DNA of 64,000 nt, taken from NCBI RefSeq assembly GCF_018383905.1, contig NZ_JAGYWA010000001.1:1-64000 (forward strand), given 5' to 3'. The translations under genes and the position numbers were made by a program. The DNA comes from Flavobacterium branchiicola. GTDB lineage: Bacteria > Bacteroidota > Bacteroidia > Flavobacteriales > Flavobacteriaceae. Every line of letters begins with the position of its first letter. Position 1 is the first letter of the stretch. The notes below the pieces were generated by a model. It worked only from the letters and a program-made list of their open reading frames with translations. It was not told where the DNA came from and made no database searches. Below are positions 33,546 to 43,797 of the stretch, piece after piece.

Positions 33546-34304
33546 ATGACTTGGGACCCTAAAAAATATAACGAATTTAAAGAGGACAGGTATAAGCCGT
33601 TTGAAGATCTGACAAATCATATAGTTGACAAACCAAATCTTGAAGTTATCGATTTGGGTTGTGGTACTGGTGAGCTAACGCAGAAGTTATCGAACATGTT
33701 AACGAATGCCAACGTCTTAGGTATTGATTCTTCTGCTGAAATGCTGGCAAAAACGCCTCTTCAGGATAATATTCAATTTAAACAACTATCAATTCCGGAG
33801 CAACTAGATCAGGAAAAAAAATGGGATCTGATTTTCTCTAATGCTGCTTTGCAATGGGTAGATAATCATAACGACCTTTTCCCTAAAATAATATCACGAC
33901 TCAATTCTGGTGGCCAATTGGCTGTACAGATGCCGCAGCAAACCGAAAATGTTCTTAATAAAATACTACTGGAGTTAGTTCAGGAAGAACCCTATGGTTC
34001 TTACTTAAACTATTGGACAAGACCTTCGCCCGTTCTTACTTTAGATGAATATGCTAAAATTCTTTTTGATTGCGGAGGAAAAGATTTAGTCTTATATCAA
34101 AAAGTATATCCTCTTATTTCTACTCATCAGGATTCTTTTTTTGATTTTATTTCCGGTTCGGCATTAACCGTTTATCAGGAACGTTTAAGCTATGAGGAAT
34201 TTAATGAATTATCAACTGAATTTAAGAAAAGAATCAATCAATTTTTTCCAAATGTTCCTTCTATTTATGCTTTTAAGCGATTGCTCATGTATGCGACTTT
34301 TTAA
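33546..34304 (+). CDS. tam: Trans-aconitate 2-methyltransferase-like SAM enzyme
   Basis: A 252-residue class I methyltransferase. The SAM site is VIDLGCGTGELT (residues ~35-46) with acidic loop GIDSSAEML. The segments FSNAALQWVDNHNDLFPKI and GGQLAVQMPQQ match E. coli Tam closely, and the N-terminal WDPKKYNEF is also typical. Tam methylates trans-aconitate, the spontaneous by-product that inhibits aconitase. Two aconitase genes lie 8-13 kb downstream, so the link may be functional. Terminator at 34374-34408. Confidence 0.85.
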   Translation: MTWDPKKYNEFKEDRYKPFEDLTNHIVDKPNLEVIDLGCGTGELTQKLSNMLTNANVLGIDSSAEMLAKTPLQDNIQFKQLSIPEQLDQEKKWDLIFSNAALQWVDNHNDLFPKIISRLNSGGQLAVQMPQQTENVLNKILLELVQEEPYGSYLNYWTRPSPVLTLDEYAKILFDCGGKDLVLYQKVYPLISTHQDSFFDFISGSALTVYQERLSYEEFNELSTEFKKRINQFFPNVPSIYAFKRLLMYATF

Positions 34305-34373
34305 GACAAAATAACAAAATTAGATAAATTTCCTATAAAAAAATATCAAAGGAAACCCTATATAAATAAGGAA

Positions 34374-34408
34374 AAAAACTTCAAACTTTAAAATTTGAAG
34401 TTTTTTTT
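34374..34408 (+). terminator. Terminator of tam
   Basis: Stem AAAAACTTCAAA / TTTGAAGTTTTT with an 8-base loop, followed by a T run. Confidence 0.85.
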
Positions 34409-34463
34409 ATGCTCAAAAATTTACTTTTACGGCTTCCCGTAAAAATATGTAATTTCAACTATT

Positions 34464-34471
34464 TATATTTG
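34464..34471 (+). promoter_or_regulatory. -7 promoter element TATATTTG
   Basis: Exact TAnnTTTG match, 46 bases before ATG 34517. It lies inside a longer in-frame reading from 34409, which is therefore unlikely to be translated. Confidence 0.6.
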
Positions 34472-34516
34472 GGAAACAAAACTATAAACCAAACCAAAAC
34501 CACTCCAAACCAATTC

Positions 34517-34858
34517 ATGGAAACCACAAAACCCGAATCGCACGATGATGTTGCCAATCAATTTTATAGTTATGCGGCTAACATGCTTTTGCATGAAAAC
34601 AAATCATCTTATGAAACCAAAGCTAAACTTACTGAGCAAGGACTAAGCGCAGAAATTCCCGGATTAATCGTTGAAAATCTCGAGATTCAGATACAGGAGG
34701 CCAAATATGAAAAAGCGAGAAAAGATATGCTTTACGGCGCTTTATGGTTTTGCGGAGGCTCAATTTTGACAATTGCAGATATTGGTTTTATATTTTGGGG
34801 CGCTATTTTATTTGGCGGCATTCAGTTTTTTAAAGGCCTCATTAATGTATATTCTTAA
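34517..34858 (+). CDS. Small two-helix membrane protein
   Basis: A 113-residue protein: acidic N-terminal region, amphipathic helix (YSYAANMLLHENKSSYETKAKLTEQGL) and a hydrophobic hairpin at about 70-110 (GALWFCGGSILTIADIGFIFWGAILFGGIQFFKG). I do not recognise a named family, though similar proteins with an EQGL-helix and a C-terminal TM hairpin are seen in Bacteroidota. Position of the promoter decides the start. It opens a small cluster of three poorly known genes. Confidence 0.6.
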   Translation: METTKPESHDDVANQFYSYAANMLLHENKSSYETKAKLTEQGLSAEIPGLIVENLEIQIQEAKYEKARKDMLYGALWFCGGSILTIADIGFIFWGAILFGGIQFFKGLINVYS

Positions 34859-34949
34859 GCCATATAATTTCCTTTTATCAACAAAAAAGTCCAACTAAGC
34901 TGAAAAAAGACTTTAAACAGAAGTAAGCAAATTTACTAAAACAACAAAT

Positions 34950-35480
34950 ATGATAGTTTGGTCCGGCAGAGGTATTCTTTCTGTATTAATTTTATTTATA
35001 GCAATTTTTACTTGCATTTCAATTTTTCCAGAGTCTTATATAGACTTAACTTTTATTGTACCATTGTATATTGCGGGGATTTTTAGCTATATTTTCGGAA
35101 TCAAATGGAATACTACTCTTCGCGTTTTTATAGATAAAGAAACAGGAAAAGAGATTAATTTCAAAAGCAACCATACTCTTTTTTGGATCAAAATGGAATA
35201 CTGGGGTCTAATTTTTACGGCATTGGGACTGATTATTTTAGCTCAGAATTTAGACCGAACGGGAACTGATATTTTTATAAACATACTACTTGCATTAATA
35301 GGAATAGGAAGTCTGGCCTTTTTTTGCATTAATCTGTTTAAAATTAAAAATTCGGTCATAAAAGGTTCGCAATTTGAAAAAGCCGCTGCGCAAAAGCAAT
35401 CAAAATTAGTTCTTGTTAAAGACGAAATTGCAGTATCAAAATTCGAAAACGAAGATAACAGCCAATATTTACCCAAATAA
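34950..35480 (+). CDS. Four-helix membrane protein of unknown function
   Basis: A 176-residue protein with four hydrophobic segments (about 7-27, 33-50, 78-100, 108-130), and a charged cytoplasmic tail. The loop IDKETGKEINFKSNHTLFWIKMEYWG lies between helices 2 and 3. No family is recognised. It has A-rich upstream sequence and probably shares a transcript with its neighbours; no terminator lies between. Confidence 0.6.
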   Translation: MIVWSGRGILSVLILFIAIFTCISIFPESYIDLTFIVPLYIAGIFSYIFGIKWNTTLRVFIDKETGKEINFKSNHTLFWIKMEYWGLIFTALGLIILAQNLDRTGTDIFINILLALIGIGSLAFFCINLFKIKNSVIKGSQFEKAAAQKQSKLVLVKDEIAVSKFENEDNSQYLPK

Positions 35481-35538
35481 GTTAAGCATAGAAATACAAA
35501 ACTTTTAATATTCAAATATTTTAAAAACTAACACCAAA

Positions 35539-36147
35539 ATGATTATGGGAATATTTGATAAATTTTTTGGCAAAACGCAAAAAGCTGAGGCTTCAGAATA
35601 TATCAAAACGATAGATGTTTCAGCCTTTGAAATATTAATGGAAGAAGATTTATTTTGGGAAATTATTCAAAAAACAAAAGATGACTCTAATGGTAATTTT
35701 GAAGAACAACAGGAAGGATTAGCAAACGAACTCCGAAAACTAACACCAGATGAGTTAATTTTATTTGACAATAGTTTTAGACATTTTAGAGGTCTTGCTA
35801 ATACCTGGGAACTTTGGGGTGCAATTTATATTATTCATGGAGGTTGTAGTGACGATAACTTTATCGATTTTCGCGAATGGGTCATTGCGCAAGGCAAGAA
35901 TTTTTATTACAAAGTTATACATGATCCTGAATCTCTTGTGGAAATCGAAACAGATCTAATTGAAGAATTTGACTGGGAAGGTTTTGGTTACTTACCCGGA
36001 ATAGTTTTTGAAGAACTTACAGGTCAAAAAATGCCTTATACTTTTCAGGAAAAATTTGATACAACGGGAAATGAATGGAACGAAAACAGCGACGATTTAA
36101 AAGTCATGTTTCCTAAACTTAGTGCCAAATACTGGGACAATAATTAA
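35539..36147 (+). CDS. DUF4240 domain protein
   Basis: A 202-residue cytoplasmic protein. The central region, from EEDLFWEIIQKTKDDS through NTWELWGAIYIIHGGCSDDNFIDFREWVIAQGK and the later YLPGIVFEELTG, matches DUF4240, a family of unknown role often linked to polymorphic toxin immunity loci and to WGR-type proteins. The true start may be the second ATG at 35545. Ends with a terminator at 36175. Confidence 0.82.
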   Translation: MIMGIFDKFFGKTQKAEASEYIKTIDVSAFEILMEEDLFWEIIQKTKDDSNGNFEEQQEGLANELRKLTPDELILFDNSFRHFRGLANTWELWGAIYIIHGGCSDDNFIDFREWVIAQGKNFYYKVIHDPESLVEIETDLIEEFDWEGFGYLPGIVFEELTGQKMPYTFQEKFDTTGNEWNENSDDLKVMFPKLSAKYWDNN

Positions 36148-36174
36148 ACTTAATAACCAACTCAATTTAAAAAC

Positions 36175-36207
36175 AAAAGCTGTAAGTCTAAAAACTTACA
36201 GCTTTTT
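36175..36207 (+). terminator. Terminator of the DUF4240 gene
   Basis: Stem AAAAGCTGTAAGT / ACTTACAGCTTTT with a 6-base loop and T run. Confidence 0.85.
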
Positions 36208-36709
36208 CATTTACAAAAGTTTACCACAAAATAAAAACGATCAAATTCCTACAATTTAATCCCATTCTTTTTTCATTATATTAAATAAAAACTAAACCAC
36301 CATTTATAAAAAACATCTAATCTCAAAGCATTTTTGTCGTTAAACAAAAAAAGAAGAAAAATCGCCCCTGTCTTTTGCATTCAAAGTATTTCCTCTTTTT
36401 AACTTTTAATTAAAAAAGGAGAAAGAATAATGCTTAATATAATTCAACGCACTTAAAATCAACTAGTTAATTCTGAAATTTCGATATCAAGAAGAAAATT
36501 AACAACTATTCGTTAAACTGCATTATTTTTTTATTAAATTTGATAGAAAGGATCAAATCATAAAACAGTATCAATTTTATTAACATTTGTTTATTTTTCA
36601 CACTATTAAGTAATCAATCCCCCAGCGATTATCTAAATAGAAAAAAAACGAATGCGAACAAATTTGTCATTGACAAGTATATCAAATTATTAACCTACAA
36701 AAAAAAGCT
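36208..36709 (+). promoter_or_regulatory. AT-rich gap with a TAAATTTG promoter element
   Basis: No coding frame is seen in these 500 bases. The only signal is a -7 element TAAATTTG at 36535-36542, which would give the downstream kinase a 5' leader of about 160 bases. I found no hairpin or riboswitch fold by eye. Confidence 0.4.
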
Positions 36710-38134
36710 ATGCGCAAGATCCTAATTATAAAAAAGTTACGATTTCCAAATGTATTTATACTTTTGTTAATCGTATTTATTTCCTGTGCTTTATTGATTT
36801 GTATCAATTTTTTCACCATTAAAATACTTTCTGCCAATCGAGCTTACGTTAATGGCGAATCTCATTACTCAAAGGGACAAAAAGATGCTTCAAGACATCT
36901 TATTACCTATCTATACACTCAGGATCAGGAACAATGGAAATTATATCTTGAAGAATTAAAAGTCCCACAAGGTGATGGTCTGGCTCGAATAACGTTGCTA
37001 AAAGTGGGCGACAACAAAATTGCCCGAAAAGGGTTCCTGATTGGAAGAAATCATCAGGATGATTTAGATGATATCGTCTGGTTGTTCGACAATTTTAAGC
37101 ACGTTTCATTTTTAGCAAAAGCAATTCATGAATGGGAACAAGGCGATAATTTAATCTTTGAATTATTTGTTATTGGAACACAAATCAATGCAAAAATCAC
37201 TCATAATTCACTAACTCCCCAAGAGCAAAGAAAATTTCTGGAGCAAATTGGCTCTATCAGCGAAAAGCTTACCATTAACGAGCGTAACTTTTCTAATACT
37301 TTAGGAGAGGGAACCCGTAAGATTAAAGATTTACTTATTAAAGCAAATATTATTTTCATCTTAATTATTGTTTGCAGTGTTTGTCTCTATTACTCTATAA
37401 TGGTAAAACGCCTAATTACTTCTAAAAAAGAAATTGAAGTAAAAAACGAAAATCTAATACTGGCCAATCATGAATTGGATCGTTTTGTTTATAGTGCATC
37501 ACACGATTTAAGATCTCCTATTACATCATTAAAAGGCTTGATAAAAATTACGCAATTAGAAGATGATATTGATCAAATTAAAGATTACCTGACTTTAATG
37601 CAGCAAAGCCTTGTGAAACAAGATCAATTTATAAGCGACATTATCGATTACTCAAAAAATAAGAGAGCACAAATCATCATGGAGCCGGTAAGTTTAAAAG
37701 AATTATTTGAAGAAGCTATTTCTCAGTTAATGCATATTGAAAATGCCAACAAAATTACTTTTACCCAAGAATTATTAGTTGATGAAATTCAAAGTGATGG
37801 TTTAAGACTGAAAATCATTATTTCAAATTTGATTTCTAATGCCATTAAATATGCTGATGATAGTAAACAGGAAATGTTTATTTCTATTAAAACATCGCTT
37901 ACCGATGGTTTTCATAAAATCGAAGTATCTGATAATGGAATCGGGATTAAAGATGAATTTAAAGAAAACATCTTTCAAATGTATTTTGGCACTAATAAAA
38001 ATAAAGGCTCCGGATTGGGACTTTACATTGTAAAAGAAGCAGTTGAAAACATAAAAGGCAGCATATCCGTATGCTCACAGAGTACAATAGGAAGTAAATT
38101 CACCGTAACAATACCCAATTTTTATGGAATCTAA
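36710..38134 (+). CDS. Membrane sensor histidine kinase
   Basis: A 474-residue kinase. TM1 is about residues 17-38, TM2 about 212-232; the 170-residue region between is extracytoplasmic and may be a CHASE3- or four-helix-type sensor. The phosphorylated H265 is in SASHDLRSP, and the ATPase carries N box (NLISNAIKYA), DNGIGI and GSGLGLYI. The H box of the form ASHDLRSPIT is typical of phytochrome-like kinases whose partner is a single-domain receiver. The gene overlaps the following receiver gene by 11 bases, which makes them a cognate pair. The signal is unknown. Confidence 0.88.
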   Translation: MRKILIIKKLRFPNVFILLLIVFISCALLICINFFTIKILSANRAYVNGESHYSKGQKDASRHLITYLYTQDQEQWKLYLEELKVPQGDGLARITLLKVGDNKIARKGFLIGRNHQDDLDDIVWLFDNFKHVSFLAKAIHEWEQGDNLIFELFVIGTQINAKITHNSLTPQEQRKFLEQIGSISEKLTINERNFSNTLGEGTRKIKDLLIKANIIFILIIVCSVCLYYSIMVKRLITSKKEIEVKNENLILANHELDRFVYSASHDLRSPITSLKGLIKITQLEDDIDQIKDYLTLMQQSLVKQDQFISDIIDYSKNKRAQIIMEPVSLKELFEEAISQLMHIENANKITFTQELLVDEIQSDGLRLKIIISNLISNAIKYADDSKQEMFISIKTSLTDGFHKIEVSDNGIGIKDEFKENIFQMYFGTNKNKGSGLGLYIVKEAVENIKGSISVCSQSTIGSKFTVTIPNFYGI

Positions 38135-38531
38135 ACTCTCATTCTTATTAATTGAAGACAATTTGATTGATCAGCTTGTCATTAAACAGCTATTGAAAAA
38201 AATGCTTTTTATAGAGGAAATCCACATTACTAATGATGGATATGAAGGACTTCAATGGCTTCGGGACAACAATAGAACCAACAAACCATTGATCATTATT
38301 CTTGATATCCAGATGCCTTTAATGAATGGTTTTGATTTTTTAGATGCGTTTGATCAACTTGATGATAAATTAAAAAAGGAAGTTCAGATTTATGTCCTTT
38401 CTTCAACGCTGGATCCGGATGAAATTAACCGGATTAATGAAAACAAATATGTCTATAAACTTCTGAATAAACCATTTCCTATAGAGGAATTCAAAAAAAT
38501 AGTTTATCGGGAAGATCCTATAGCTTCTTAA
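38124..38531 (+). CDS. CheY-like single-domain response regulator
   Basis: A 135-residue receiver without output domain. Acidic pocket E11-D12-like in LLIEDN, phosphoacceptor D61 in ILDIQMP, and the conserved Thr/Ser and Lys in VLSSTLD and LNKPF. It belongs to the Rcp1-like group that partners kinases of the preceding type. Its 3' end overlaps the convergent LysM gene by 14 bases. Confidence 0.9.
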   Translation: MESKLSFLLIEDNLIDQLVIKQLLKKMLFIEEIHITNDGYEGLQWLRDNNRTNKPLIIILDIQMPLMNGFDFLDAFDQLDDKLKKEVQIYVLSSTLDPDEINRINENKYVYKLLNKPFPIEEFKKIVYREDPIAS

Positions 38532-39708
38532 GATCTTCTTCTAAAACACGATTAACTTGTGAAAAAGCTCTTTCGTAATAAGGTTCTTTTGTAGAAGAAA
38601 TCATAACACCTCCATGTGTAGAAGAATGTACAAATTTAATTTCACCATCGTTAACATCTACAACCATTCCAACATGATTTATGTGACGTCTTCCGTTGGT
38701 TCTGAAGAAAATTAAATCTCCTTTCTGTGCCAAATCTGAATTCACCTTATTACCAATACGCGATTGTTCGATAGAACTTCTAGGCAACTTAATATCAAAA
38801 TTACCAAAAGTACAAAACATCAAACCTGAACAGTCAAAACCTGCCTTAGTAGTTCCACCAGAGCGGTAACGGGTTCCTATATTTTGCGTTGCGTTTGAAA
38901 TTAACTGGTCAATTAATTCTGAATGATTACTTACACGAACATACGCTGTATCTTTTTTAACACTTGTATTATCAGCGACCTGAACATTAATTTCCTGAAG
39001 AGGCTTCATTTCATTGGTATCCTGAACTGGATTTAAAGCAGCAGCCGCATCGGCTTTTTCTTTAGAAGTTTTTATTTTTAAAACGTAACCCACTGCTAGT
39101 TTTCCTTTAATAAAAGGATTTTGCTTTTCCAGTTCTGCAACTGTAATTCCGTATTTTTTAGCAATGGCATATTTGGTTTCTTTTGGCTGAACCTCAACAA
39201 TTACCTCCACATCAGATGACGGCACAATCTCTGTTTTTGAAATTTCTTCCGCTTTTACTTTATTATCAGAAAGTGCGATTGCGTTTTTGGAAGGAATTGC
39301 AAGTTTTTGTCCAATTTTTAAGCCATCTGATTCTAATGATGGATTTGCTTTTTTCAATTCATCTACAGAAACATTATATTTTTTTGAAATTGCCCAAAGT
39401 GTTTCTTTTGGTGCAACTTCGTGAGTATCTGAAGAAGTATTTACAACAACTTCGTCTGGTTTGAGTTTTGTTGTAGTTGCAACTGTCGTTTTCTTTTTAC
39501 TTTTACCAGGAATTAAAAGTACTGAATTTAGTTTTAAGACTTTTGGAGCGTTTGGGTTAGCATCTGTAATATCTTTTACTTTTACTCCGTATTTTTTAGC
39601 AATAACAGAAAGGTTTTCTCCTTGCGAGATTTTGTGCTTCACGAAATTATCTTGTGCAAAAGCTCCAACGCTTAAAAAAAACAATGCTATTATGAATCTA
39701 AAAACCAT
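38518..39708 (-). CDS. LysM / NlpC-P60 peptidoglycan hydrolase
   Basis: A 396-residue secreted protein: signal peptide (residues 1-19, ending FAQ), three LysM domains (about 24-68, 95-139 and 173-213) that bind peptidoglycan, and a C-terminal NlpC/P60 domain. The catalytic Cys is C293 in GFDCSGL and the His is H345 in RHINHVGMV. It should cleave gamma-D-Glu-diaminopimelate or related peptide bonds in the cell wall, near division sites or in recycling. Own promoter at 39771-39778. The 3' end overlaps the plus-strand receiver gene by 14 bases with no room for a separate terminator. Confidence 0.92.
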   Translation of the reverse strand: MVFRFIIALFFLSVGAFAQDNFVKHKISQGENLSVIAKKYGVKVKDITDANPNAPKVLKLNSVLLIPGKSKKKTTVATTTKLKPDEVVVNTSSDTHEVAPKETLWAISKKYNVSVDELKKANPSLESDGLKIGQKLAIPSKNAIALSDNKVKAEEISKTEIVPSSDVEVIVEVQPKETKYAIAKKYGITVAELEKQNPFIKGKLAVGYVLKIKTSKEKADAAAALNPVQDTNEMKPLQEINVQVADNTSVKKDTAYVRVSNHSELIDQLISNATQNIGTRYRSGGTTKAGFDCSGLMFCTFGNFDIKLPRSSIEQSRIGNKVNSDLAQKGDLIFFRTNGRRHINHVGMVVDVNDGEIKFVHSSTHGGVMISSTKEPYYERAFSQVNRVLEEDLKKL

Positions 39709-39770
39709 ATTTATCCTTTAAAATTTGTCATCCATTTTTTAAATTTGATACTATCTAAACTTAAAAATCA

Positions 39771-39778
39771 CAAATATA
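39771..39778 (-). promoter_or_regulatory. -7 promoter element TATATTTG for the LysM gene
   Basis: Reads TATATTTG on the minus strand, about 63 bases before the start codon. Confidence 0.55.
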
Positions 39779-39951
39779 TTACTCCAAAGGCGAATTTAAC
39801 TTTTAAAACTATAAAAACAATGATTTTTAACAATTAATTCACCTCAAATTAACAAGCTCGGCATAGAAATTGAGCCAACTTTTTGAAACCGTTGATTTTA
39901 CAAAAAAACCACTATTAACTAGCTTAAATCAACTTAAAAACCAGAAAACTT

Positions 39952-41331
39952 GTGAAAAAACTACTTGTAATCCTCATTCTTTTTCCTTTTTTATCAATAG
40001 CGCAGAACATCAAAGGAGTTGTTATTTCTAAAAAGAATAACTTACCTGTAGAAGACACAAATATTTCTCTGCTACCCGCCAACACCGGAACTTTGACTGA
40101 TAAAAATGGAGCGTTTTCTATAACGCTTCCATCCAACTTTAAAGACATTGATAGTTTGCAATTTTCTCATGTTGGTTTTATAACTACAAAAATTGCTTTA
40201 AAAGATTTAAAAAATTCCAACTTCAAAGTTTTACTTCCTGAAAATATAGAAAACTTAAAAGGCCTGGTTATTGCAGCTAATCATAAATTAAGATTAAAGT
40301 CTAAATTAAACTCGACCAAGTTAGCCTCTCTAAATTACAACATCGCTTCCTTTGGATCACTTCTGATTGACAACAAAATCTACGTTACAGGCGGAGACGC
40401 AAGTTTGGTAGTTGATCCTTGGGAAAAAGTTAAAAGAGAACGACCAGATTTTACTTTAAGAGACTATTTGCGAGAAATTCGCACTAATCCAAATTATTTC
40501 TCTTATAAAGAAAAATTATTGGCATACGATATACAAAATAATTCGTGGGAAGATTTAAATGTAAAATTCAAAAAAAGAGCCTTTCATAATCTAAACTATT
40601 ATGATGGCAAAATCTACATTTTAGGGGGAAAAAAAATTTCTGATAATGGAATTTTCGAATATTTACAAAATGAAATTGAAGTATTTGATATTAAAAACCA
40701 AACCATTACAATTGACAAAACAAATCCTCATCAAGCATCCAATGCTGCCACATTTACTTACAATGATAATATTATTATAATTGGAGGTTCAGTAAAAATG
40801 AATGATAAAAACATAAAGACATTTACCAATAAAGTACACCAATACAACATCACTTCTGGCTATTGGTACGAACTCGCAAGTATGCCAATCGCCAAAGAAA
40901 CTTCGGGCGTTCTAATAAATGATAAAATTTATTTAATTGGAGGAAGCAACGAAAACCCTTTGTCTCAAATTGAATCTTTTGATTTAAAAACTGAAAAATG
41001 GCAGACGGAAGGAGAATTATTTACAGGATTAGAAAAACCAGCAGTAACCTTTCATGAAAATATCATTTATTTTTTTGAAAACAATCTAATGTATCTTTAC
41101 GACATTAAATCAAAGCAATTGAAAGAATATTTAGTCGATATTCAATTAAAAAATTCCAGCATGTATTATTATAATAACAAATTATATATACTAGGCGGAA
41201 GTACTCAAAATGATTTTTCTTCTACTCCTTCTAAAAATGTATACAGTATCGACATTGAAGAATTTGACAAAACACAACTTAATCATATCAAAGTTTTGTC
41301 TTCTGGGTTGAGTTTTTCTAAAATAAACTAA
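39952..41331 (+). CDS. Secreted kelch-repeat protein with CarboxypepD_reg-like domain
   Basis: A 459-residue protein that starts with GTG; the residues after it form a clear signal peptide (KKLLVILILFPFLSIAQ). Residues ~20-100 form a CarboxypepD_reg-like domain (IKGVVISKKNNLPVEDTNI.. TLTDKNGAF). From ~120 come about six kelch blades, each with a (Y/I)-hydrophobic-GG motif: KIYVTGGD, KIYILGGK, NIIIIGGS, KIYLIGGS, KLYILGGS. A beta-propeller acting in ligand binding at the cell surface or periplasm is likely. It resembles no named enzyme strongly. Confidence 0.82.
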   Translation: MKKLLVILILFPFLSIAQNIKGVVISKKNNLPVEDTNISLLPANTGTLTDKNGAFSITLPSNFKDIDSLQFSHVGFITTKIALKDLKNSNFKVLLPENIENLKGLVIAANHKLRLKSKLNSTKLASLNYNIASFGSLLIDNKIYVTGGDASLVVDPWEKVKRERPDFTLRDYLREIRTNPNYFSYKEKLLAYDIQNNSWEDLNVKFKKRAFHNLNYYDGKIYILGGKKISDNGIFEYLQNEIEVFDIKNQTITIDKTNPHQASNAATFTYNDNIIIIGGSVKMNDKNIKTFTNKVHQYNITSGYWYELASMPIAKETSGVLINDKIYLIGGSNENPLSQIESFDLKTEKWQTEGELFTGLEKPAVTFHENIIYFFENNLMYLYDIKSKQLKEYLVDIQLKNSSMYYYNNKLYILGGSTQNDFSSTPSKNVYSIDIEEFDKTQLNHIKVLSSGLSFSKIN

Positions 41332-41359
41332 ACAGACACAACAAAATTCATTAAACATA

Positions 41360-41391
41360 AAAAAAGCCCTGTTATTCACAGGGCCCTTTTA
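41360..41391. terminator. Bidirectional terminator between kelch and aconitase genes
   Basis: Hairpin AAAGCCCTGT / ACAGGGCCCTTT with a short loop, flanked by A and T runs on opposite sides, between two convergent genes. Confidence 0.7.
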
Positions 41392-41408
41392 CTATATAAA
41401 TCTAAATA

Positions 41409-43673
41409 TTAAGCTTTTCCAGCAGCAATTAAGTTTAATGCAGAACCTGCAACAAACCAGCCAATCTGACCTGCGTTGTATGTGTGGTTTGCCAGGATAG
41501 CATCTTTTGTTCCATCTGCGTGAACAAATTCTAATGTTAAAGGTTTACCCGGAGCGAACTCAGTTAAGTCAGTAAAGTTAATTGTATCATCTTCCTGAAT
41601 TTTATCATAATCAGCTTCGTTAGCAAATGTTAAACCTAAAAGACCTTGTTTTTTAAGGTTTGTTTCGTGAATACGAGCGAAAGATTTCACCAATACCGCT
41701 TTTACCCCTAAGAAACGTGGCTCCATTGCTGCATGCTCACGAGAAGAACCTTCACCATAGTTGTGATCTCCAACTACAATCGACGGAACTCCAGCCGCTT
41801 TGTATGCACGGGCAACAGCTGGCACAGCATCATATTCCCCAGTTAATTGATTTTTAACTGAATTTGTTTTTTGGTTGTAAGCGTTTACAGCACCAATCAA
41901 CATATTGTTAGAAATATTATCTAAGTGTCCACGGAAACGTAACCATGGTCCTGCCATAGAAATGTGATCTGTAGTACATTTTCCGAATGCCTTGATTAAC
42001 AATTTAGCACCTGTGATATTTTTACCATCCCAGGCAACAAACGGAGCTAATAATTGTAAACGCTCTGAAGTAGGACTTACTACAACCTGAACTCCTGAAC
42101 CATCTGCAGCCGGAGCCTGGAATCCTGGATCTTCCGCATAGAAACCTTTAGAAGGCAACTCATCTCCTGTTGGAGCATCAAGTCTTACTTCCTCTCCATC
42201 TTCGTTGATTAATGTATCTGTTAATGGATTAAAACTTAAATCACCTGCAATTGCCAAAGCTGTCACTAATTCCGGAGAACCTACAAAAGCTAAAGTATTT
42301 GGGTTACCATCTGCACGCTTTGAGAAGTTACGGTTGAAAGAGTGAACAATAGTATTTCTTTCTTCTTTCTCAGCTCCTTCTCTATCCCACATACCAATAC
42401 ATGGTCCACAGGCATTCGCGAAGACCGTTGCTCCAATTTTATGAAAAGTATCAATAAATCCGTCTCTTTCGATCGTAGAACGAACTACTTCAGAACCCGG
42501 AGTGATTGTAAACTGTGATTTGGTTTTTAAATTTTTGTCAGCAACTTGTCTTGCCAATGAAGCAGCACGCGAAATATCTTCGTAAGAAGAGTTTGTACAT
42601 GAACCTATTAAACCTACCTGAATTTGCAAAGGCCAGTTATTTTTGATTGCCTCTTCTTTCATTTTAGAAATTGGAGTCGCTAAGTCTGGTGTAAAAGGTC
42701 CATTTAAGTGTGGCTCTAATGTAGACAAATCGATCTCGATTACCTGATCAAAATATTTTTCAGGATTTGCATATACTTCCGGGTCTCCTGTTAAGTAAGA
42801 AGCTACTTTATCGGCAGCATCAGCAACATCGGCTCTGTTTGTAGAACGCAGGTAACGGCTCATTGAATCGTCATAACCGAAAGTTGAAGTTGTAGCTCCA
42901 ATTTCAGCTCCCATATTACAAATCGTACCTTTACCAGTACAAGACATAGACGTTGCGCCTTCTCCAAAATATTCAACAATTGCTCCGGTACCACCTTTTA
43001 CAGTAAGAATACCTGCAACTTTAAGAATAACATCTTTTGGGGCTGTCCATCCTGATAATTTACCCGTTAATTTTACTCCGATTAATTTAGGAAATTTAAG
43101 TTCCCAAGCCATACCAGACATTACATCTACAGCATCGGCTCCACCAACTCCAATAGCGACCATTCCCAAACCACCTGCATTTACAGTGTGAGAGTCGGTT
43201 CCAATCATCATTCCGCCCGGAAATGCATAATTTTCAAGTACTACCTGGTGAATAATTCCGGCTCCTGGTTTCCAGAAACCAATTCCGTATTTATTAGAAA
43301 CTGACGACAAGAAGTCGAAAACTTCATTACTTTGTGTTTTTGCTCTGGCCAAATCGGTTACAGCATCTACTTTTGCCTGAATCAAGTGATCGCAATGAAC
43401 CGTTGTAGGAACTGCAACTTTTGATTTTCCAGCATGCATAAACTGCAACAATGCCATTTGTGCTGTCGCATCCTGACAAGCAACACGATCTGGTGCAAAG
43501 TCAACATAATCAACCCCTCTTCCGAATGCCTGAGACGGAGCTCCATCCCAAAGGTGATTGTACAAAATTTTCTCTGTTAAAGTAAGTGGACGACCAACAA
43601 TTTCGCGTGCTTTATCAACACGGCCCGGCATGTTTTCGTACACTTTTTTAATCATTTCAATATCAAAAGCCAT
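41409..43673 (-). CDS. acn: Aconitate hydratase, mitochondrial type
   Basis: A 754-residue aconitase. The 4Fe-4S cysteines are in [10 protein letters not shown] and [11 protein letters not shown], and the HxH-type block [13 protein letters not shown] and [14 protein letters not shown] are family marks. It resembles eukaryotic mitochondrial ACO2 more than AcnA/IRP1 (length about 750, not 890). It converts citrate to isocitrate through cis-aconitate in the TCA cycle. A longer in-frame start at 43721 adds 16 residues of low quality ([11 protein letters not shown]), so I take 43673. AcnB lies just upstream; a terminator at 43746 separates them. Confidence 0.95.
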   Translation of the reverse strand: MAFDIEMIKKVYENMPGRVDKAREIVGRPLTLTEKILYNHLWDGAPSQAFGRGVDYVDFAPDRVACQDATAQMALLQFMHAGKSKVAVPTTVHCDHLIQAKVDAVTDLARAKTQSNEVFDFLSSVSNKYGIGFWKPGAGIIHQVVLENYAFPGGMMIGTDSHTVNAGGLGMVAIGVGGADAVDVMSGMAWELKFPKLIGVKLTGKLSGWTAPKDVILKVAGILTVKGGTGAIVEYFGEGATSMSCTGKGTICNMGAEIGATTSTFGYDDSMSRYLRSTNRADVADAADKVASYLTGDPEVYANPEKYFDQVIEIDLSTLEPHLNGPFTPDLATPISKMKEEAIKNNWPLQIQVGLIGSCTNSSYEDISRAASLARQVADKNLKTKSQFTITPGSEVVRSTIERDGFIDTFHKIGATVFANACGPCIGMWDREGAEKEERNTIVHSFNRNFSKRADGNPNTLAFVGSPELVTALAIAGDLSFNPLTDTLINEDGEEVRLDAPTGDELPSKGFYAEDPGFQAPAADGSGVQVVVSPTSERLQLLAPFVAWDGKNITGAKLLIKAFGKCTTDHISMAGPWLRFRGHLDNISNNMLIGAVNAYNQKTNSVKNQLTGEYDAVPAVARAYKAAGVPSIVVGDHNYGEGSSREHAAMEPRFLGVKAVLVKSFARIHETNLKKQGLLGLTFANEADYDKIQEDDTINFTDLTEFAPGKPLTLEFVHADGTKDAILANHTYNAGQIGWFVAGSALNLIAAGKA

Positions 43674-43745
43674 AAGATATAATTGTTTTTGTTGTTTTTT
43701 TTTGAACACCACAAGATACAAAAAAATAGAGCTACTATTACAAAA

Positions 43746-43773
43746 AAAGCCCGAGTTTTATGACTCGGGCTTT
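43746..43773 (-). terminator. Terminator of acnB
   Basis: Stem AAAGCCCGAGT / ACTCGGGCTTT, followed on the minus strand by seven T. It lies 25 bases beyond the acnB stop. Confidence 0.88.
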
Positions 43774-43797
43774 AAAATATGCTTAATAAATTATGTA

